Source: Burkholderiales bacterium
GTDB lineage: Bacteria; Pseudomonadota; Gammaproteobacteria; Burkholderiales; Burkholderiaceae_C
Length of the DNA: 60,814 nucleotides
Reading direction: 5' to 3'
NCBI GenBank assembly: GCA_947372465.1
Contig: CANBTT010000015.1
Span: forward strand, 1 to 60,814
This document shows positions 18,314 through 27,384 of this stretch, piece by piece. The notes beneath the pieces were generated by a model, which was not told the origin of the DNA, searched no databases, and was given only the letters and a program-made list of their open reading frames with translations. Position numbers and translations under genes: made by a program. Position 1 is the first letter of the stretch. Each line of letters starts with the position of its first letter.

Positions 18314-19831
18314 TTACTGGAATCCCGTTTTGCCCAAACCCGACGTCACAGGAAAGACCAAGGACTTGATGACCACTGGCACAGCGCCAGAGGTCTCCAG
18401 CATAGCGCCAATGTCGACAAAGTCCAACTCTGAGAGGGTCACGCCGTCCACAGAAATCACGGGCACACCCACTTTGATCTCCTCTTGACAATGAATCCCA
18501 ATCAAGCCCGCACAGTCGGCCTCACCAATCAACATCAAAGGATGCCCATTGGCAATCAGGTCCTCAAACCCCTTTGCAACCCCTTTGCAAAAGTCATCCA
18601 GTCTTTTAAAGCTTGCACTGCCCTCCCATTTGTAACACAAGGCCACGGGACTTTGTGCACTCGCGAGATCGAGTCGCTTTAAAGCTCTTTTGATTTCTTT
18701 TGAAATCTCTTGGCTGCTCAGCACCTCCTCAGACAGGCGCAATTTAGGCGCCACCACGGGCACATTCCTGAGGGGCAAGGTGTCTTTGGGTTCCACAAAA
18801 ATGGTGCTGCCTGAGACTTGAACGGTGTATTGTGAAGCCCCCACAACGGTTGCACGGATGCCTTGCTCGGGTGTTTGCAACTCAATGGCAGGCCAATGGG
18901 TTTGCAAGGCCGAGGTGATGGCCTGCGCGAGCTCTGCGCCCAAGTCATCGTAGTGCTTTGATTGCCTGTTGTAGATGTACTCAGACACGCCACCCGAGAA
19001 GGTCAACACTTGAGGGGCCTCTTGATGTGTCAACGCATCCAGCCTCAGCAAGGCCCGGGTCGTCTCGCTCAAAGAAGAGGCGTTGGCCACCTCAATGATT
19101 TTTTGCGCCATGCGTTGCACCAGTTGCTTTTTGTCATTGGGCGCAATGGCTTGCCCCATTTTGATCTCGAACCCGCACTCTTTTGCAAGCAGTTTAGCGG
19201 CCTCTTCAACCCGGCAGACCAGGCCCTGTTGATCAAAGGCCACGATTCTGGCGCCAACATCCAAAGCGGTGATGTCCACGACTTCACCGCTCTTGCAGAT
19301 CGCCATTTTGGTGGTGCCGCCCCCAATATCGACATTCATCACCGTTTTGTTCAAGCGAATCGACAAGGCGGCAGCACCTGAGCCAAACGCGGCCAAGGTG
19401 GTCTCAAGCGCATCGCCCGCACTCACTGAAACAAATTTGCCTGCTTCCTTTGCAAAGAGCTCTCCAATCACCCGGGCGTTGCTTCTTCTCACCGCCACAC
19501 CGGTCAAGATCAAGGCACCCGTGTCAATTTTTTCAGAGGTGATGCCTGCATTGTCATATTGCGTTTGAATGAATTCACCCAACTTGACACCATCAATGCT
19601 TTGATTGTCTGCATAGGGTGTCAAGAGCACATCGGACTCGTGCAAAACCACTCGTTCACTCACGATGTAACGGTTATCGAGCCTCTCCATGACCAAGCGA
19701 GAAAACACCAAGTGAGAGGTGGAGGAACCGATGTCCACACCAACACTCACCAAAACGATTTCGTCCTCTTCTTCCAGGGAACGCTTGATGTTGGAGAAAA
19801 ATACCCGGCCTCCTGCCGACTCCTCGCTCAT
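18314..19831 (-). CDS. eutA: EutA-like ethanolamine ammonia-lyase reactivase
   Basis: A 505-residue ASKHA/actin-like ATPase. The phosphate loops are GVDIGSSTSHLVFSRL near the N-terminus and VDIGGGTTKMA in the middle, with TFSGGVSEYIYNR later, all as in EutA, which exchanges damaged cobalamin on ethanolamine ammonia-lyase for intact cofactor using ATP. The chosen ATG overlaps the upstream bicupin stop as ATGA, indicating translational coupling; the frame is open a further 14 codons upstream but that lies inside the bicupin. No eutB, eutC or other eut gene is nearby, so the client enzyme is either elsewhere or different. Confidence 0.82.
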   Translation of the reverse strand: MSEESAGGRVFFSNIKRSLEEEDEIVLVSVGVDIGSSTSHLVFSRLVMERLDNRYIVSERVVLHESDVLLTPYADNQSIDGVKLGEFIQTQYDNAGITSEKIDTGALILTGVAVRRSNARVIGELFAKEAGKFVSVSAGDALETTLAAFGSGAAALSIRLNKTVMNVDIGGGTTKMAICKSGEVVDITALDVGARIVAFDQQGLVCRVEEAAKLLAKECGFEIKMGQAIAPNDKKQLVQRMAQKIIEVANASSLSETTRALLRLDALTHQEAPQVLTFSGGVSEYIYNRQSKHYDDLGAELAQAITSALQTHWPAIELQTPEQGIRATVVGASQYTVQVSGSTIFVEPKDTLPLRNVPVVAPKLRLSEEVLSSQEISKEIKRALKRLDLASAQSPVALCYKWEGSASFKRLDDFCKGVAKGFEDLIANGHPLMLIGEADCAGLIGIHCQEEIKVGVPVISVDGVTLSELDFVDIGAMLETSGAVPVVIKSLVFPVTSGLGKTGFQ

Positions 19832-21051
19832 TTTTTCAAGATCTTTGACAAGCCTTCTGGCACCTCGTACCACTCTGGCTTCATGCGGTCTTCAACACCG
19901 TTTTGCTTCAACAAGGCTTGGTACTCTTGTCGAATGTGCGGGTCTTCCATCCAGTAAGGAATGGCGGTGCCCCCCTCTTCAGTGAGTTCTTGTGCGGTGT
20001 AGTCGGTGTGTTTTTCTCCTGGCGCACCCGGGTCTCGTCCCGGGTTGTGCGGCCCAAACCATGCGGTCAAGCGCAAAGACTCTTTGCCTGCGCTGAAGTG
20101 CTGGTGGTACCAGCGTGCGCCCCCTGGTGCCGCAGAGACAAGCCCCACGGGCTCGTAGTCAATGCGTTTGACCTTGTCGGCTTTGCCGTCTTTCCAGGGC
20201 GTTTCGCCCTCTTTCTCCGGCCACGTGTAGGTGTAGCCCTTGCCGTTCAAGCAAATGAGCACGGCCGCTGAGGTGTGCGCATGCGCTTTGGAGTAGCGCC
20301 CGTTCTCGTGTTGACCAATCCAAAAGTAAAAACAATTGTTGGTCATGAAGGGCTCAATGCGGCGGTAGCCAGGCGATCTGCGGTTGTCTAGCGGCAGCTC
20401 ACAATTGACCACATCGGGGATGAAATTCGTGCGCCTCATGGCCAAGCCCCTGACAGGATCGGGCTCGATGTCGTCTTTGGCGTGAAAGAAGTCGTCCGCA
20501 CCACTGAAGCGGTCCTTGAAGACAAAGGGGTTGTTGTAGACCGCCTCCTTGTTTTGCAGCATGTTGAGCACATTGGGCGCCGTTGTCCCGCCCAAGAGCA
20601 AGGCCCCGCCTGAGGTCGCATTCACAATGCGGTGCCAAGCGTTCATTGGAATGGAGAACATCGAGCCCTTTTGCCACTCAAAGACGTGCTTCTTGGTGTC
20701 ACCCTCTTGCCAAACCTCGGTGCTGCCCCGGCCCTCGACCACGAGATAGATTTCTTCGTACATGTGTTTCTCAGGGTGCAAGGCGCCCGCTGGCGAGACC
20801 TCGACCACGTGACAACCCCATTTGGTCTCGGTGCCGTAGAGCTGAATGTAGTGACCCTTGCCGCCGGTTCTCTTCCACGGCATCAGGGGCAAGTTTTGCA
20901 CCTTGCTGATGCCCACTCCGCGAAAGACAGGAATGCCCTCCTCTTGCATGAAGGCGTCATAAGGCGTGGGCTGCTTTTTGAACTCACCAAATCCGGCTTT
21001 TTTATGGCCCGCGGGCTCGTGCCAGTGGCTGGTGTCTTTGTCGTGGGGCAT
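19828..21051 (-). CDS. bicupin protein
   Basis: A 407-residue protein with two cupin barrels. The first has HPEKHMYEEIYLVVEGRGS (His-x3-His-x3-Glu-like metal motif) and a later MNAWHRIVNA; the second has KAHAHTSAAVLICLNGKGYT and ARWYHQHFSAG. This resembles non-haem iron or manganese bicupins of the gentisate dioxygenase/oxalate-type superfamily, but a specific reaction cannot be assigned. ATG 21051 is preferred because the family-like sequence begins there; ATG 21123 would add 24 unconserved residues. It is the first gene of the run and is coupled to the EutA-like gene by an ATGA overlap. Confidence 0.78.
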   Translation of the reverse strand: MPHDKDTSHWHEPAGHKKAGFGEFKKQPTPYDAFMQEEGIPVFRGVGISKVQNLPLMPWKRTGGKGHYIQLYGTETKWGCHVVEVSPAGALHPEKHMYEEIYLVVEGRGSTEVWQEGDTKKHVFEWQKGSMFSIPMNAWHRIVNATSGGALLLGGTTAPNVLNMLQNKEAVYNNPFVFKDRFSGADDFFHAKDDIEPDPVRGLAMRRTNFIPDVVNCELPLDNRRSPGYRRIEPFMTNNCFYFWIGQHENGRYSKAHAHTSAAVLICLNGKGYTYTWPEKEGETPWKDGKADKVKRIDYEPVGLVSAAPGGARWYHQHFSAGKESLRLTAWFGPHNPGRDPGAPGEKHTDYTAQELTEEGGTAIPYWMEDPHIRQEYQALLKQNGVEDRMKPEWYEVPEGLSKILKK

Positions 21052-21420
21052 GAAGTTTCTTAGAGGGGTTTGAACAATCTGAGCGGCAGGGGGTGAACAT
21101 TGCACCCGCGTTGTGGCATGCAAGAACTACCTTCTGCCATCATAAATTTTGTCTTTTGAAGGGTCAATCAGGGCAATCCTCAATGAGGCATGCCTTGTAG
21201 AAAACAGGGCTCCTTGCTTCAAAGAGCGCCCTTGCGATGGATGCCCCGCGCGGTGAATGCGCAACACGTTGTCAACGCGCAACTTCACAATCATTTACGG
21301 GAAAACACGAATTTTTCTTGCTTTCTAAATTGAGCTTAATCACAAATTGTTGCCTGATGTGGAACGTGTTTTTCGCATCAAGGAACAAACAAAATTTACA
21401 ACAATCAATTGGAGTCGCTT
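21052..21420. other. divergent intergenic region between bicupin and porin
   Basis: This stretch must carry promoters for both directions. The 120 bases before the porin are AT-rich, as expected of a strong promoter region, but I could not identify a clear -35/-10 pair on either strand. If the bicupin begins at ATG 21123, its first codons extend into this region. No small gene or RNA was recognised. Confidence 0.4.
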
Positions 21421-22683
21421 ATGAAATTTTCTCGCTGCGCAGTTGCTGTTGCAACGCTCACACTCGCTGGCCTTGCTCAACAAGCGCAAGCCATCCAAGT
21501 CATTGGTGACAATCTTGAGGTCTATGGAACGCTTTACCCTGAGCTGAACAACACCTCCTACAGTGCAAGCTCTCCAACCGGCACACCCATGAGTTCCATG
21601 ACCAAAGGCTTGGTCACGCCTGGCACCGGCACAGCAGCAGCAGGCGCGATCTCCAAAGATCAAACCAACTGGTCCCAATCCTACATTGGCGTGAAGGGCT
21701 CAAAATCTTTCGGGGATGTGAAAATTGGCTACGACTTCCAAGGTGTGATCGCCCCCAACAAGACCCTTGACTCTTCCATTGCAACCGGTGGACAGCAAAG
21801 TTTGTTTGGTGACATGCGAGACGCCTTTGTGTCGATTGGACACACCAGCATTGGCACCTTTCAGTTCGGTCAAATGGACACGATCTACAAAGAGTACGGT
21901 GACCGTGTTCGCATGCTTGATGTGAGCTCAAGCAACTTCACCTCCACGTCTGGGGTGCTCTCAGGCGTGGGCTGGAAAGGTGCAACTGGCGCTGGAACCA
22001 CCTCCTTCAACACACGCATTGGCAGCCAAATTCGTTGGGAAAGCCCTGTTTACAACAACTTCAATGCTGGCATCACGGTTCGCAAAGACCCCAACCGCAC
22101 GGCCACACAAGACACCTCTTTGTCTGCCGCCGCTTTGCGTTGGACCAAAGACAACTATTACGTCTCCATTCAACAAGAGACGCACAACAATTACCACGCA
22201 TTCAGTGGCACGGGTTTAACGGCCTTGTCTGCAACGAGCATTTACAACTTGGCCACAGCCAACTCCAAAGACACTGGACAGCGTTTGTCCTTGGGCTACA
22301 CAAGAGGCAACTGGCGTCTAGGCGCTGACTTTGCAACGCTCAAATACACGGAAGAAGCCTCTTCAGCGGGCAAATTCTCTTCTTACAAAACCAACACCTA
22401 CCAATTCAGTGCGGACTACGCTGCCAACGCCCAGTGGAATTTGGCCGCCAACATTGCAAGTGGTGCGGCCGGCAGTTGTGAAGTCTTGGGTGGCGGCACT
22501 TGCTCGACCGTTGGCCAAGGCGGCACCTTGCTCTCTTTGGGCGCAAAGTACAACTTTGACAAGAACATTGGTATCTTTGCCATGTACGCCTTGAACAGAG
22601 CCAATGGCAGCGCAACCTTTGCCAGCAGCGCCATTGGCGGCAACACGACCAACTTGGGCCTGGGACTGTTGTTGAAGTTCTAA
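21421..22683 (+). CDS. Gram-negative general porin
   Basis: A 420-residue outer-membrane trimeric beta-barrel. It has a clean Sec signal ending AQQAQA near residue 24, the porin opening IQVIGDNLEVYGTLYPELN, SQSYIGVKGSKSFGDVKIGYD, GTFQFGQMDTIYKEYGDR (loop 3 region) and a C-terminal phenylalanine in LGLGLLLKF, the barrel-assembly signal. The ATG is fixed by a GGAG ribosome binding site at 21411-21414. This is the abundant small-solute porin type of Burkholderiales. It stands alone with its own terminator. Confidence 0.93.
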   Translation: MKFSRCAVAVATLTLAGLAQQAQAIQVIGDNLEVYGTLYPELNNTSYSASSPTGTPMSSMTKGLVTPGTGTAAAGAISKDQTNWSQSYIGVKGSKSFGDVKIGYDFQGVIAPNKTLDSSIATGGQQSLFGDMRDAFVSIGHTSIGTFQFGQMDTIYKEYGDRVRMLDVSSSNFTSTSGVLSGVGWKGATGAGTTSFNTRIGSQIRWESPVYNNFNAGITVRKDPNRTATQDTSLSAAALRWTKDNYYVSIQQETHNNYHAFSGTGLTALSATSIYNLATANSKDTGQRLSLGYTRGNWRLGADFATLKYTEEASSAGKFSSYKTNTYQFSADYAANAQWNLAANIASGAAGSCEVLGGGTCSTVGQGGTLLSLGAKYNFDKNIGIFAMYALNRANGSATFASSAIGGNTTNLGLGLLLKF

Positions 22684-22705
22684 TTCCCCATTGTGTGCTT
22701 CAAGC

Positions 22706-22736
22706 AAAGGGTGCCCTCGCGGCACCCTTTTTTTAT
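22706..22736 (+). terminator. rho-independent terminator after the porin
   Basis: A perfect 9-bp stem AAGGGTGCC / GGCACCCTT with a five-base loop is followed by a run of T residues. It lies 23 bases after the porin stop codon. Confidence 0.93.
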
Positions 22737-22988
22737 TTCTGTGCGCTCCAAGCCCCCTTTTGCACATGGGCCCTGCACGGCGGACTGCATCGCCTTGGAC
22801 GCAAAGCTTGAGAACAGTTCTCCCTTTCTTCACCCTTTTTCTCAATAAGGATTAAACTCTGAGCCAAAGCGACCCTCGCGCCCCTTAGTGTCAGCCCGAG
22901 ACGCTAAAGCGCCACAGCCACCGAACGCACAGGGTCAACATCCCTCTCCCCTTTTAACACCCCTCACACATCTTGGACTTGCCGCACC
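22737..22988. other. non-coding region upstream of the FtsX-like permease
   Basis: No gene is visible; the small open frames here are shadows. The region presumably holds the promoter of the permease gene. No recognisable binding site or RNA structure beyond the porin terminator was found. Confidence 0.4.
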
Positions 22989-25487
22989 ATGCACCTCCTC
23001 CTCGTCGCATGCCGCTCACTCATCAGAGACATCCGCTCGGGTGAACTCAAGCTTTTGTTTCTTGCCGTCACCTTGGCGGTCACGGCCATGAGCTCGGTCT
23101 CGTTTTTGGCTGACCGCTTGGAGCGTGGCTTGGCGCGTGATGCGGCCAAACTACTGGGCGGCGATGTGGTGGTCGCAAGCGACCACGAAACGCCCAAAGA
23201 GTTTCTCCATTGGGCTTCAAGCTTGTCACTGCAAAGTGCCCAAACCATCAGCTTCCCAACGATGGCACGCGCGACCAAGGAACAAGGGGGCAACGCCCGC
23301 TTGATTGCATTGAAGGCGGTGTCCGATCTCTACCCCTTAAAGGGTTGGGTGCAGTTAAAGACACCCAGCGAGCTGAAAATCCCTCCCCCTGGCACGGCCT
23401 GGCTCGATGCACAAGTGCTTGAAAGCCTGGATTTGAACCTGGGCGACACCCTCCTTTTGGGCGACAAGGCCTTGCGCATTGAGGGCGTCATCGACAATGA
23501 GCCAGACCGAGGTGCGGGCTTCATGAATTTTGCACCACGGGTGATGATCAACGCCAAAGATTTGGAAGCCACCCACCTGGTTCAACCAGCCAGCAGGATC
23601 AATTGGAGACTGGCGGTGACGGGCCCGGCTTTGAGCGTAAGCACATTTCAAGACCGAGTGAGCGCACACATTTCGAGCGCCAAGCTCAGAGGCGTTCGGA
23701 TCGAAACACTCAAAGAGGGGCGACCCGAGATGCGAGTGACCCTTGAGCGCGCTTCCGAATTTTTGCATTTGGTGGCGCTTTTGTGCGCCTTGCTTTGCGC
23801 TGTGGCGGTGGCGTTGGCGGCTCGGGGTTTTGCGCAAAAGAGAACGGATGAATGCGCCATGTACCGTGTGCTGGGTCAAAGCCAAAGGAGCATAGAGCTA
23901 GGCTTTTTGTTTGAGTTTTTTACAGTGGGACTGTCTGCAAGCTTGCTGGGCGCGGCGCTCGGGTACAGCATCCATTTGGGTTTTGTGCATTTGCTGAGCG
24001 GCCTCTTGAACACGGACTTGCCAACGCCCTCTTGGCGCCCCATGTTGCAAGGCATGGGCATTGGTGCCACCTTGCTCTTGGCCTTTGGTTGGCCACCCAT
24101 CATGCAACTGGCCAAAGTGCCCGCCCTTCGCGTGATCAGACGAGATCTTGGCGCGCAAAAGGGCAACGCCATGGGCGTCTTTGGCGCGGGGCTTCTTGGA
24201 TTTTCTGCACTTTTGATCTCCTTCAGTGAGAACATCAAATTGGGCTTGATGGTCGTGGGTGGTTTTTTTGGTGCCCTGCTCTTTTTTGCGTTGATCACCT
24301 TTTTGATTTTGCGCATGATCAGGCGACTTCTACTGGCCAGGCCCTGGCCCATTTGGCTGAACTTGGCTTTGAAACAAATGTGTGCCAGACCCTTTTACAC
24401 GGTGGTCCAAGTCAGCGCCTTGTCAACGGGGCTGTTGGCCATCACCCTCCTGATTCTTTTGCGAACCGATCTGATCAGCAGTTGGCAAGACAGCTCACCA
24501 CAAAATGCCCCCAACCGTTTTGTGATCAACATCATGCCTGAGCAAGGGGATGCCTTCAAAGATGCGTTGAAGGAAAATGGCGTCAACACCTTTGATTGGT
24601 ACCCCATGATCCGGGGACGCTTGGTGGCCGTGAACAACAAGCCTGTATCCAGTGAAAACTTCTCCGACGAACAAGCCAAGCGCATGGTCGACCGGGAATT
24701 CAATTTGTCCTTCAGCGCCCAGGCCCCTCTTCACAACCGCATTGTGGGCGGGCAGTGGACGCCCTTTGAAGAGAACGCTTTGAGCATTGAACAAAACATT
24801 GCCAAAACCCTTGGACTGCAGTTGGGCGACCATTTGCGCTTTGACATGGCAGGGGTTCAAAAAGAGGCCCGCATCACCTCCATTCGACAACTCAATTGGA
24901 CCTCCATGCGTGCCAATTTCTTTGTCATGTATCCACAAGACCGAATGGACAGCTTCCCAAGCACTTACATTGCGGCCTTTAGAGCCCCCGCACACAAGGG
25001 CTTTGACAATGCGCTGCTTCAAGCATTTCCCAACATCACCAATGTGGACATGAGCAGCACGGTGAGCCAGGTCCAATCGGTTTTGGCGCAAGTCATCGCG
25101 GCCATCCAAGGCCTCTTTGCGTTCACGCTTTGTGCTGGCATGGTGGTGCTTTTTGCCTCCATCACCTTGACACGACAAGAGCGCTTGAGTGACCACGCCA
25201 TACTCAGAGCCTTGGGTGCCAAGCAGTCTCTCTTGGTCAAGGTGCAACGCACCGAGCTCTTGGGGATTGGGGCCATCGCAGGCACCTTGTCGAGCACAGT
25301 GGCTTGGTTGCTTGGGGGCGCATTGGCCAGGTACGTGTTTGAATTTGCTTGGAACCCCAATCCTTTTTTGATTTTGATTGCTTGCGCAACGGGTGCATTG
25401 CTTGCTTGGATCTGCGGGAGTTGGGGACTCAGAGGTGTGCTGCAAAGACCGGTGATCGATACGCTTCGTAGCGTTGCTCAATCTTGA
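22989..25487 (+). CDS. FtsX-like ABC transporter permease (YbbP type)
   Basis: An 832-residue inner-membrane protein with the YbbP layout. There is an N-terminal transmembrane helix (LLFLAVTLAVTAMSSVSFLA), a large periplasmic region, four central helices, a second periplasmic region and a C-terminal FtsX domain of three helices (residues about 700-820). The motifs TDECAMYRVLGQSQRSIELG and SDHAILRALGAKQSLLVKVQ are the paired cytoplasmic couplers typical of type VII transporters. Its usual partner ATPase (YbbA) and lipase TesA are not adjacent. Such systems act mechanically on lipids or lipoproteins; the substrate is unknown. Confidence 0.85.
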   Translation: MHLLLVACRSLIRDIRSGELKLLFLAVTLAVTAMSSVSFLADRLERGLARDAAKLLGGDVVVASDHETPKEFLHWASSLSLQSAQTISFPTMARATKEQGGNARLIALKAVSDLYPLKGWVQLKTPSELKIPPPGTAWLDAQVLESLDLNLGDTLLLGDKALRIEGVIDNEPDRGAGFMNFAPRVMINAKDLEATHLVQPASRINWRLAVTGPALSVSTFQDRVSAHISSAKLRGVRIETLKEGRPEMRVTLERASEFLHLVALLCALLCAVAVALAARGFAQKRTDECAMYRVLGQSQRSIELGFLFEFFTVGLSASLLGAALGYSIHLGFVHLLSGLLNTDLPTPSWRPMLQGMGIGATLLLAFGWPPIMQLAKVPALRVIRRDLGAQKGNAMGVFGAGLLGFSALLISFSENIKLGLMVVGGFFGALLFFALITFLILRMIRRLLLARPWPIWLNLALKQMCARPFYTVVQVSALSTGLLAITLLILLRTDLISSWQDSSPQNAPNRFVINIMPEQGDAFKDALKENGVNTFDWYPMIRGRLVAVNNKPVSSENFSDEQAKRMVDREFNLSFSAQAPLHNRIVGGQWTPFEENALSIEQNIAKTLGLQLGDHLRFDMAGVQKEARITSIRQLNWTSMRANFFVMYPQDRMDSFPSTYIAAFRAPAHKGFDNALLQAFPNITNVDMSSTVSQVQSVLAQVIAAIQGLFAFTLCAGMVVLFASITLTRQERLSDHAILRALGAKQSLLVKVQRTELLGIGAIAGTLSSTVAWLLGGALARYVFEFAWNPNPFLILIACATGALLAWICGSWGLRGVLQRPVIDTLRSVAQS

Positions 25488-25632
25488 GCAGCGATTGAGC
25501 CGAAGTGAGCCCAGGGCCTCTTTTGCGCAAAGTTTGAGCCAGCTCAAGACTTGCCCTAGAGATTGCACTAAACTTCTGGCATGCAACTCCCCCCAACACA
25601 GCAAGCTTGGGCAGCCCCCTAGCCGATGCCCC

Positions 25633-26076
25633 ATGAACGACACTGAACACCCCTCTAGCGATGCCCCCCAAGAGCCCTCGCCCACACCCACGCCTTACGC
25701 GCTAATCGGTGGAGACGCTGGACTGCAAGCGGTCACCGCGAAGTTTTATGCGCTGATGGACACCCAGCCCAACTACAAAGAACTGCGTGCCGTTCATGGC
25801 CCTGATTTAGGCCGTGCCCAAGAGCGGCTTTATTGGTTTTTAAGTGGTTGGCTAGGAGGCCCGGCTTTGTACATTGAAAAAGTAGGACACCCCATGCTCA
25901 GGGCACGCCACTTGCCCTTTCCCATTGGTGAGACCGAGCGCGACCAATGGGTCACTTGTATGTACGAGGCCATGGTGCTTGAAGGCATCGATGAAGCAAC
26001 GAGGGACCATTTGGCCCCTCATTTTTACAAAACCGCGGACTGGATGCGCAACAAGCCAGAAACACCAGCGCCCTGA
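25633..26076 (+). CDS. group II truncated haemoglobin
   Basis: A 147-residue oxygen/NO-binding globin of the trHbO class. It shows YWFLSGWLGGPALY, then GHPMLRARHLPFPI containing the proximal haem His, and ERDQWVTCM carrying the conserved Trp at position G8. A proline-rich N-terminal extension of about 20 residues precedes the globin. The frame is open further upstream (from 25474) but that part overlaps the permease end; ATG 25633 is chosen. The role may be NO or oxygen chemistry. It is convergent with the Smr gene 22 bases away. Confidence 0.9.
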   Translation: MNDTEHPSSDAPQEPSPTPTPYALIGGDAGLQAVTAKFYALMDTQPNYKELRAVHGPDLGRAQERLYWFLSGWLGGPALYIEKVGHPMLRARHLPFPIGETERDQWVTCMYEAMVLEGIDEATRDHLAPHFYKTADWMRNKPETPAP

Positions 26077-26098
26077 GTTGGGCCAGGTCCCACCAAGC

Positions 26099-26737
26099 TC
26101 AGTTCGACCCTTTGAGGAGCACCACCAGGGCCCCAGCGCCCCCTTGATCGGCTTTGGCCTGAACAAAGGCGAGAACCTCATTTTTTTGAATCAACCACGC
26201 GAGTGCCTTTGCTTTGAGCACGGGGGTCTTGCCAGGAGAGCCCAGTCCTTTGCCGTGGATGACGCGCACGCAGCGCCAGCCCATCTTCATGGCGTCTCGG
26301 ATGAATTGCCCCAAGCTCTCGCGGGCCTCATCGCGCCTGAGACCGTGCAAATCAATTTCTGACTGGATGGTCCAGCCTCCCGTTCTGAGCTTTTTGGTGA
26401 CATCAAGACCAATCCCTGGGCGTCGAAAGCTCAATTGATCGTCCACATCCAAGAGAGTGGTTGCGTCAAATTCATCGCTCAAGCTTTCGCGCAAGACGGC
26501 TTGGTCGTCCAATTTTTGTTGATAAGCGAGCGGCTTGGGGCTTTGAACTTGCAAGGGTGCACGGGGAATGTGGGCAATGGGCTTGACCACACCCACCGCT
26601 CGGGAAAACAAGTTTTTCTCGGCCTCCGCCTTTTTTCTTTGGGCCTCAAGTTCTTGGGCCAGTTGTCTTTGCCTTTGAAGCTCAAGTTCAAGATCGATCT
26701 TGAGTTGAGCCAGGTCTTTGAAGGATTTAGATTTCAC
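26099..26737 (-). CDS. Smr-domain protein
   Basis: A 212-residue protein. A highly charged N-terminal helix (residues about 5-50, Gln/Glu/Lys-rich, probable coiled coil) is followed by a linker and a C-terminal Smr domain with EIDLHGLRRDEARESL, RVIHGKGLGS and QGGAGALVVLLK. Smr domains bind or cleave nucleic acid; stand-alone bacterial versions have been linked to ribosome rescue and RNA cleavage. GTG 26737 is favoured because KSKSFKDLAQL matches the usual start; ATG 26803 would add 22 unrelated residues. Confidence 0.85.
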   Translation of the reverse strand: MKSKSFKDLAQLKIDLELELQRQRQLAQELEAQRKKAEAEKNLFSRAVGVVKPIAHIPRAPLQVQSPKPLAYQQKLDDQAVLRESLSDEFDATTLLDVDDQLSFRRPGIGLDVTKKLRTGGWTIQSEIDLHGLRRDEARESLGQFIRDAMKMGWRCVRVIHGKGLGSPGKTPVLKAKALAWLIQKNEVLAFVQAKADQGGAGALVVLLKGSN

Positions 26738-26937
26738 TGGTGGCGGGTCCAAGGGAAAAAAGAGGCTTACAAGGCAAAATTGGGCACTTGGCCAAATTCC
26801 CAAGTCTGAATCTTAACTTTTTTCTGTGATTGTCAAATTCTTTGTGTTCGATGGCCTCAAGAAGCCCTTGTCATGGGAAAATATTCAATCATCTTTGTCC
26901 AGGTGCTTGGACACGACACCGCTTTTGGAACTCCTTT

Positions 26938-27384
26938 ATGTCAATACCCAAAATTGAACGCGACTCCTTTGTCACACTGCATTACCGGCTAGCAGGGCCC
27001 CATGGTGACTTGATCAACACCTTCACCGACAAGCCTGCCACCTTGACCCTGGGATCTAGTGAGTTGTCACCCGCACTCGAACACGCCTTGCTCGGTCTTG
27101 AAGAGGGCACCCACACCACGCTTGAAATCGCAGTGGGTGAGGCCTTTGGTCCAAGGAACCCAGAGATGCTGCAGTGGGTCAAGCATGCCTTGCTCGCGCA
27201 ATTGAGCGAACCCACGCAGGTCTACCAAACCGGGGACGTGGTTCAATTTCCAACCCCCAAGGGGGACGGTCAGTATGCAGGCACGGTGATTGAACGCAGT
27301 GACAGTGCGGTGCTGTTTGACTTCAACCACCCCTTGGCTGGTCAAGCGGTGACCTTTGAGGTCCAAATCCTGGGGGTGCTTTGA
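26938..27384 (+). CDS. fkpB: FKBP-type peptidyl-prolyl isomerase (SlpA/FkpB)
   Basis: A 148-residue cytoplasmic proline isomerase of the SlpA type, with the split FKBP layout: a short FKBP half (FVTLHYRLAGPHGDLINTF, ELSPALEHALLGLEEG), an inserted IF chaperone flap (EAFGPRNPEMLQWV) and the return strand (FDFNHPLAGQAVTFEVQIL). The upstream open part (from 26830) is unlike the family, so ATG 26938 is used. Its stop overlaps the ispH start (TGATG), the standard fkpB-ispH coupling of proteobacteria. Confidence 0.93.
   Translation: MSIPKIERDSFVTLHYRLAGPHGDLINTFTDKPATLTLGSSELSPALEHALLGLEEGTHTTLEIAVGEAFGPRNPEMLQWVKHALLAQLSEPTQVYQTGDVVQFPTPKGDGQYAGTVIERSDSAVLFDFNHPLAGQAVTFEVQILGVL

Noticed and set aside
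24495-25691. 398-codon open frame on the minus strand opposite the FtsX-like permease
   Set aside because: It lies wholly antisense to a clear membrane protein gene, its product is rich in Cys/His/Gly without domain pattern, and it is best explained as a codon-bias shadow.
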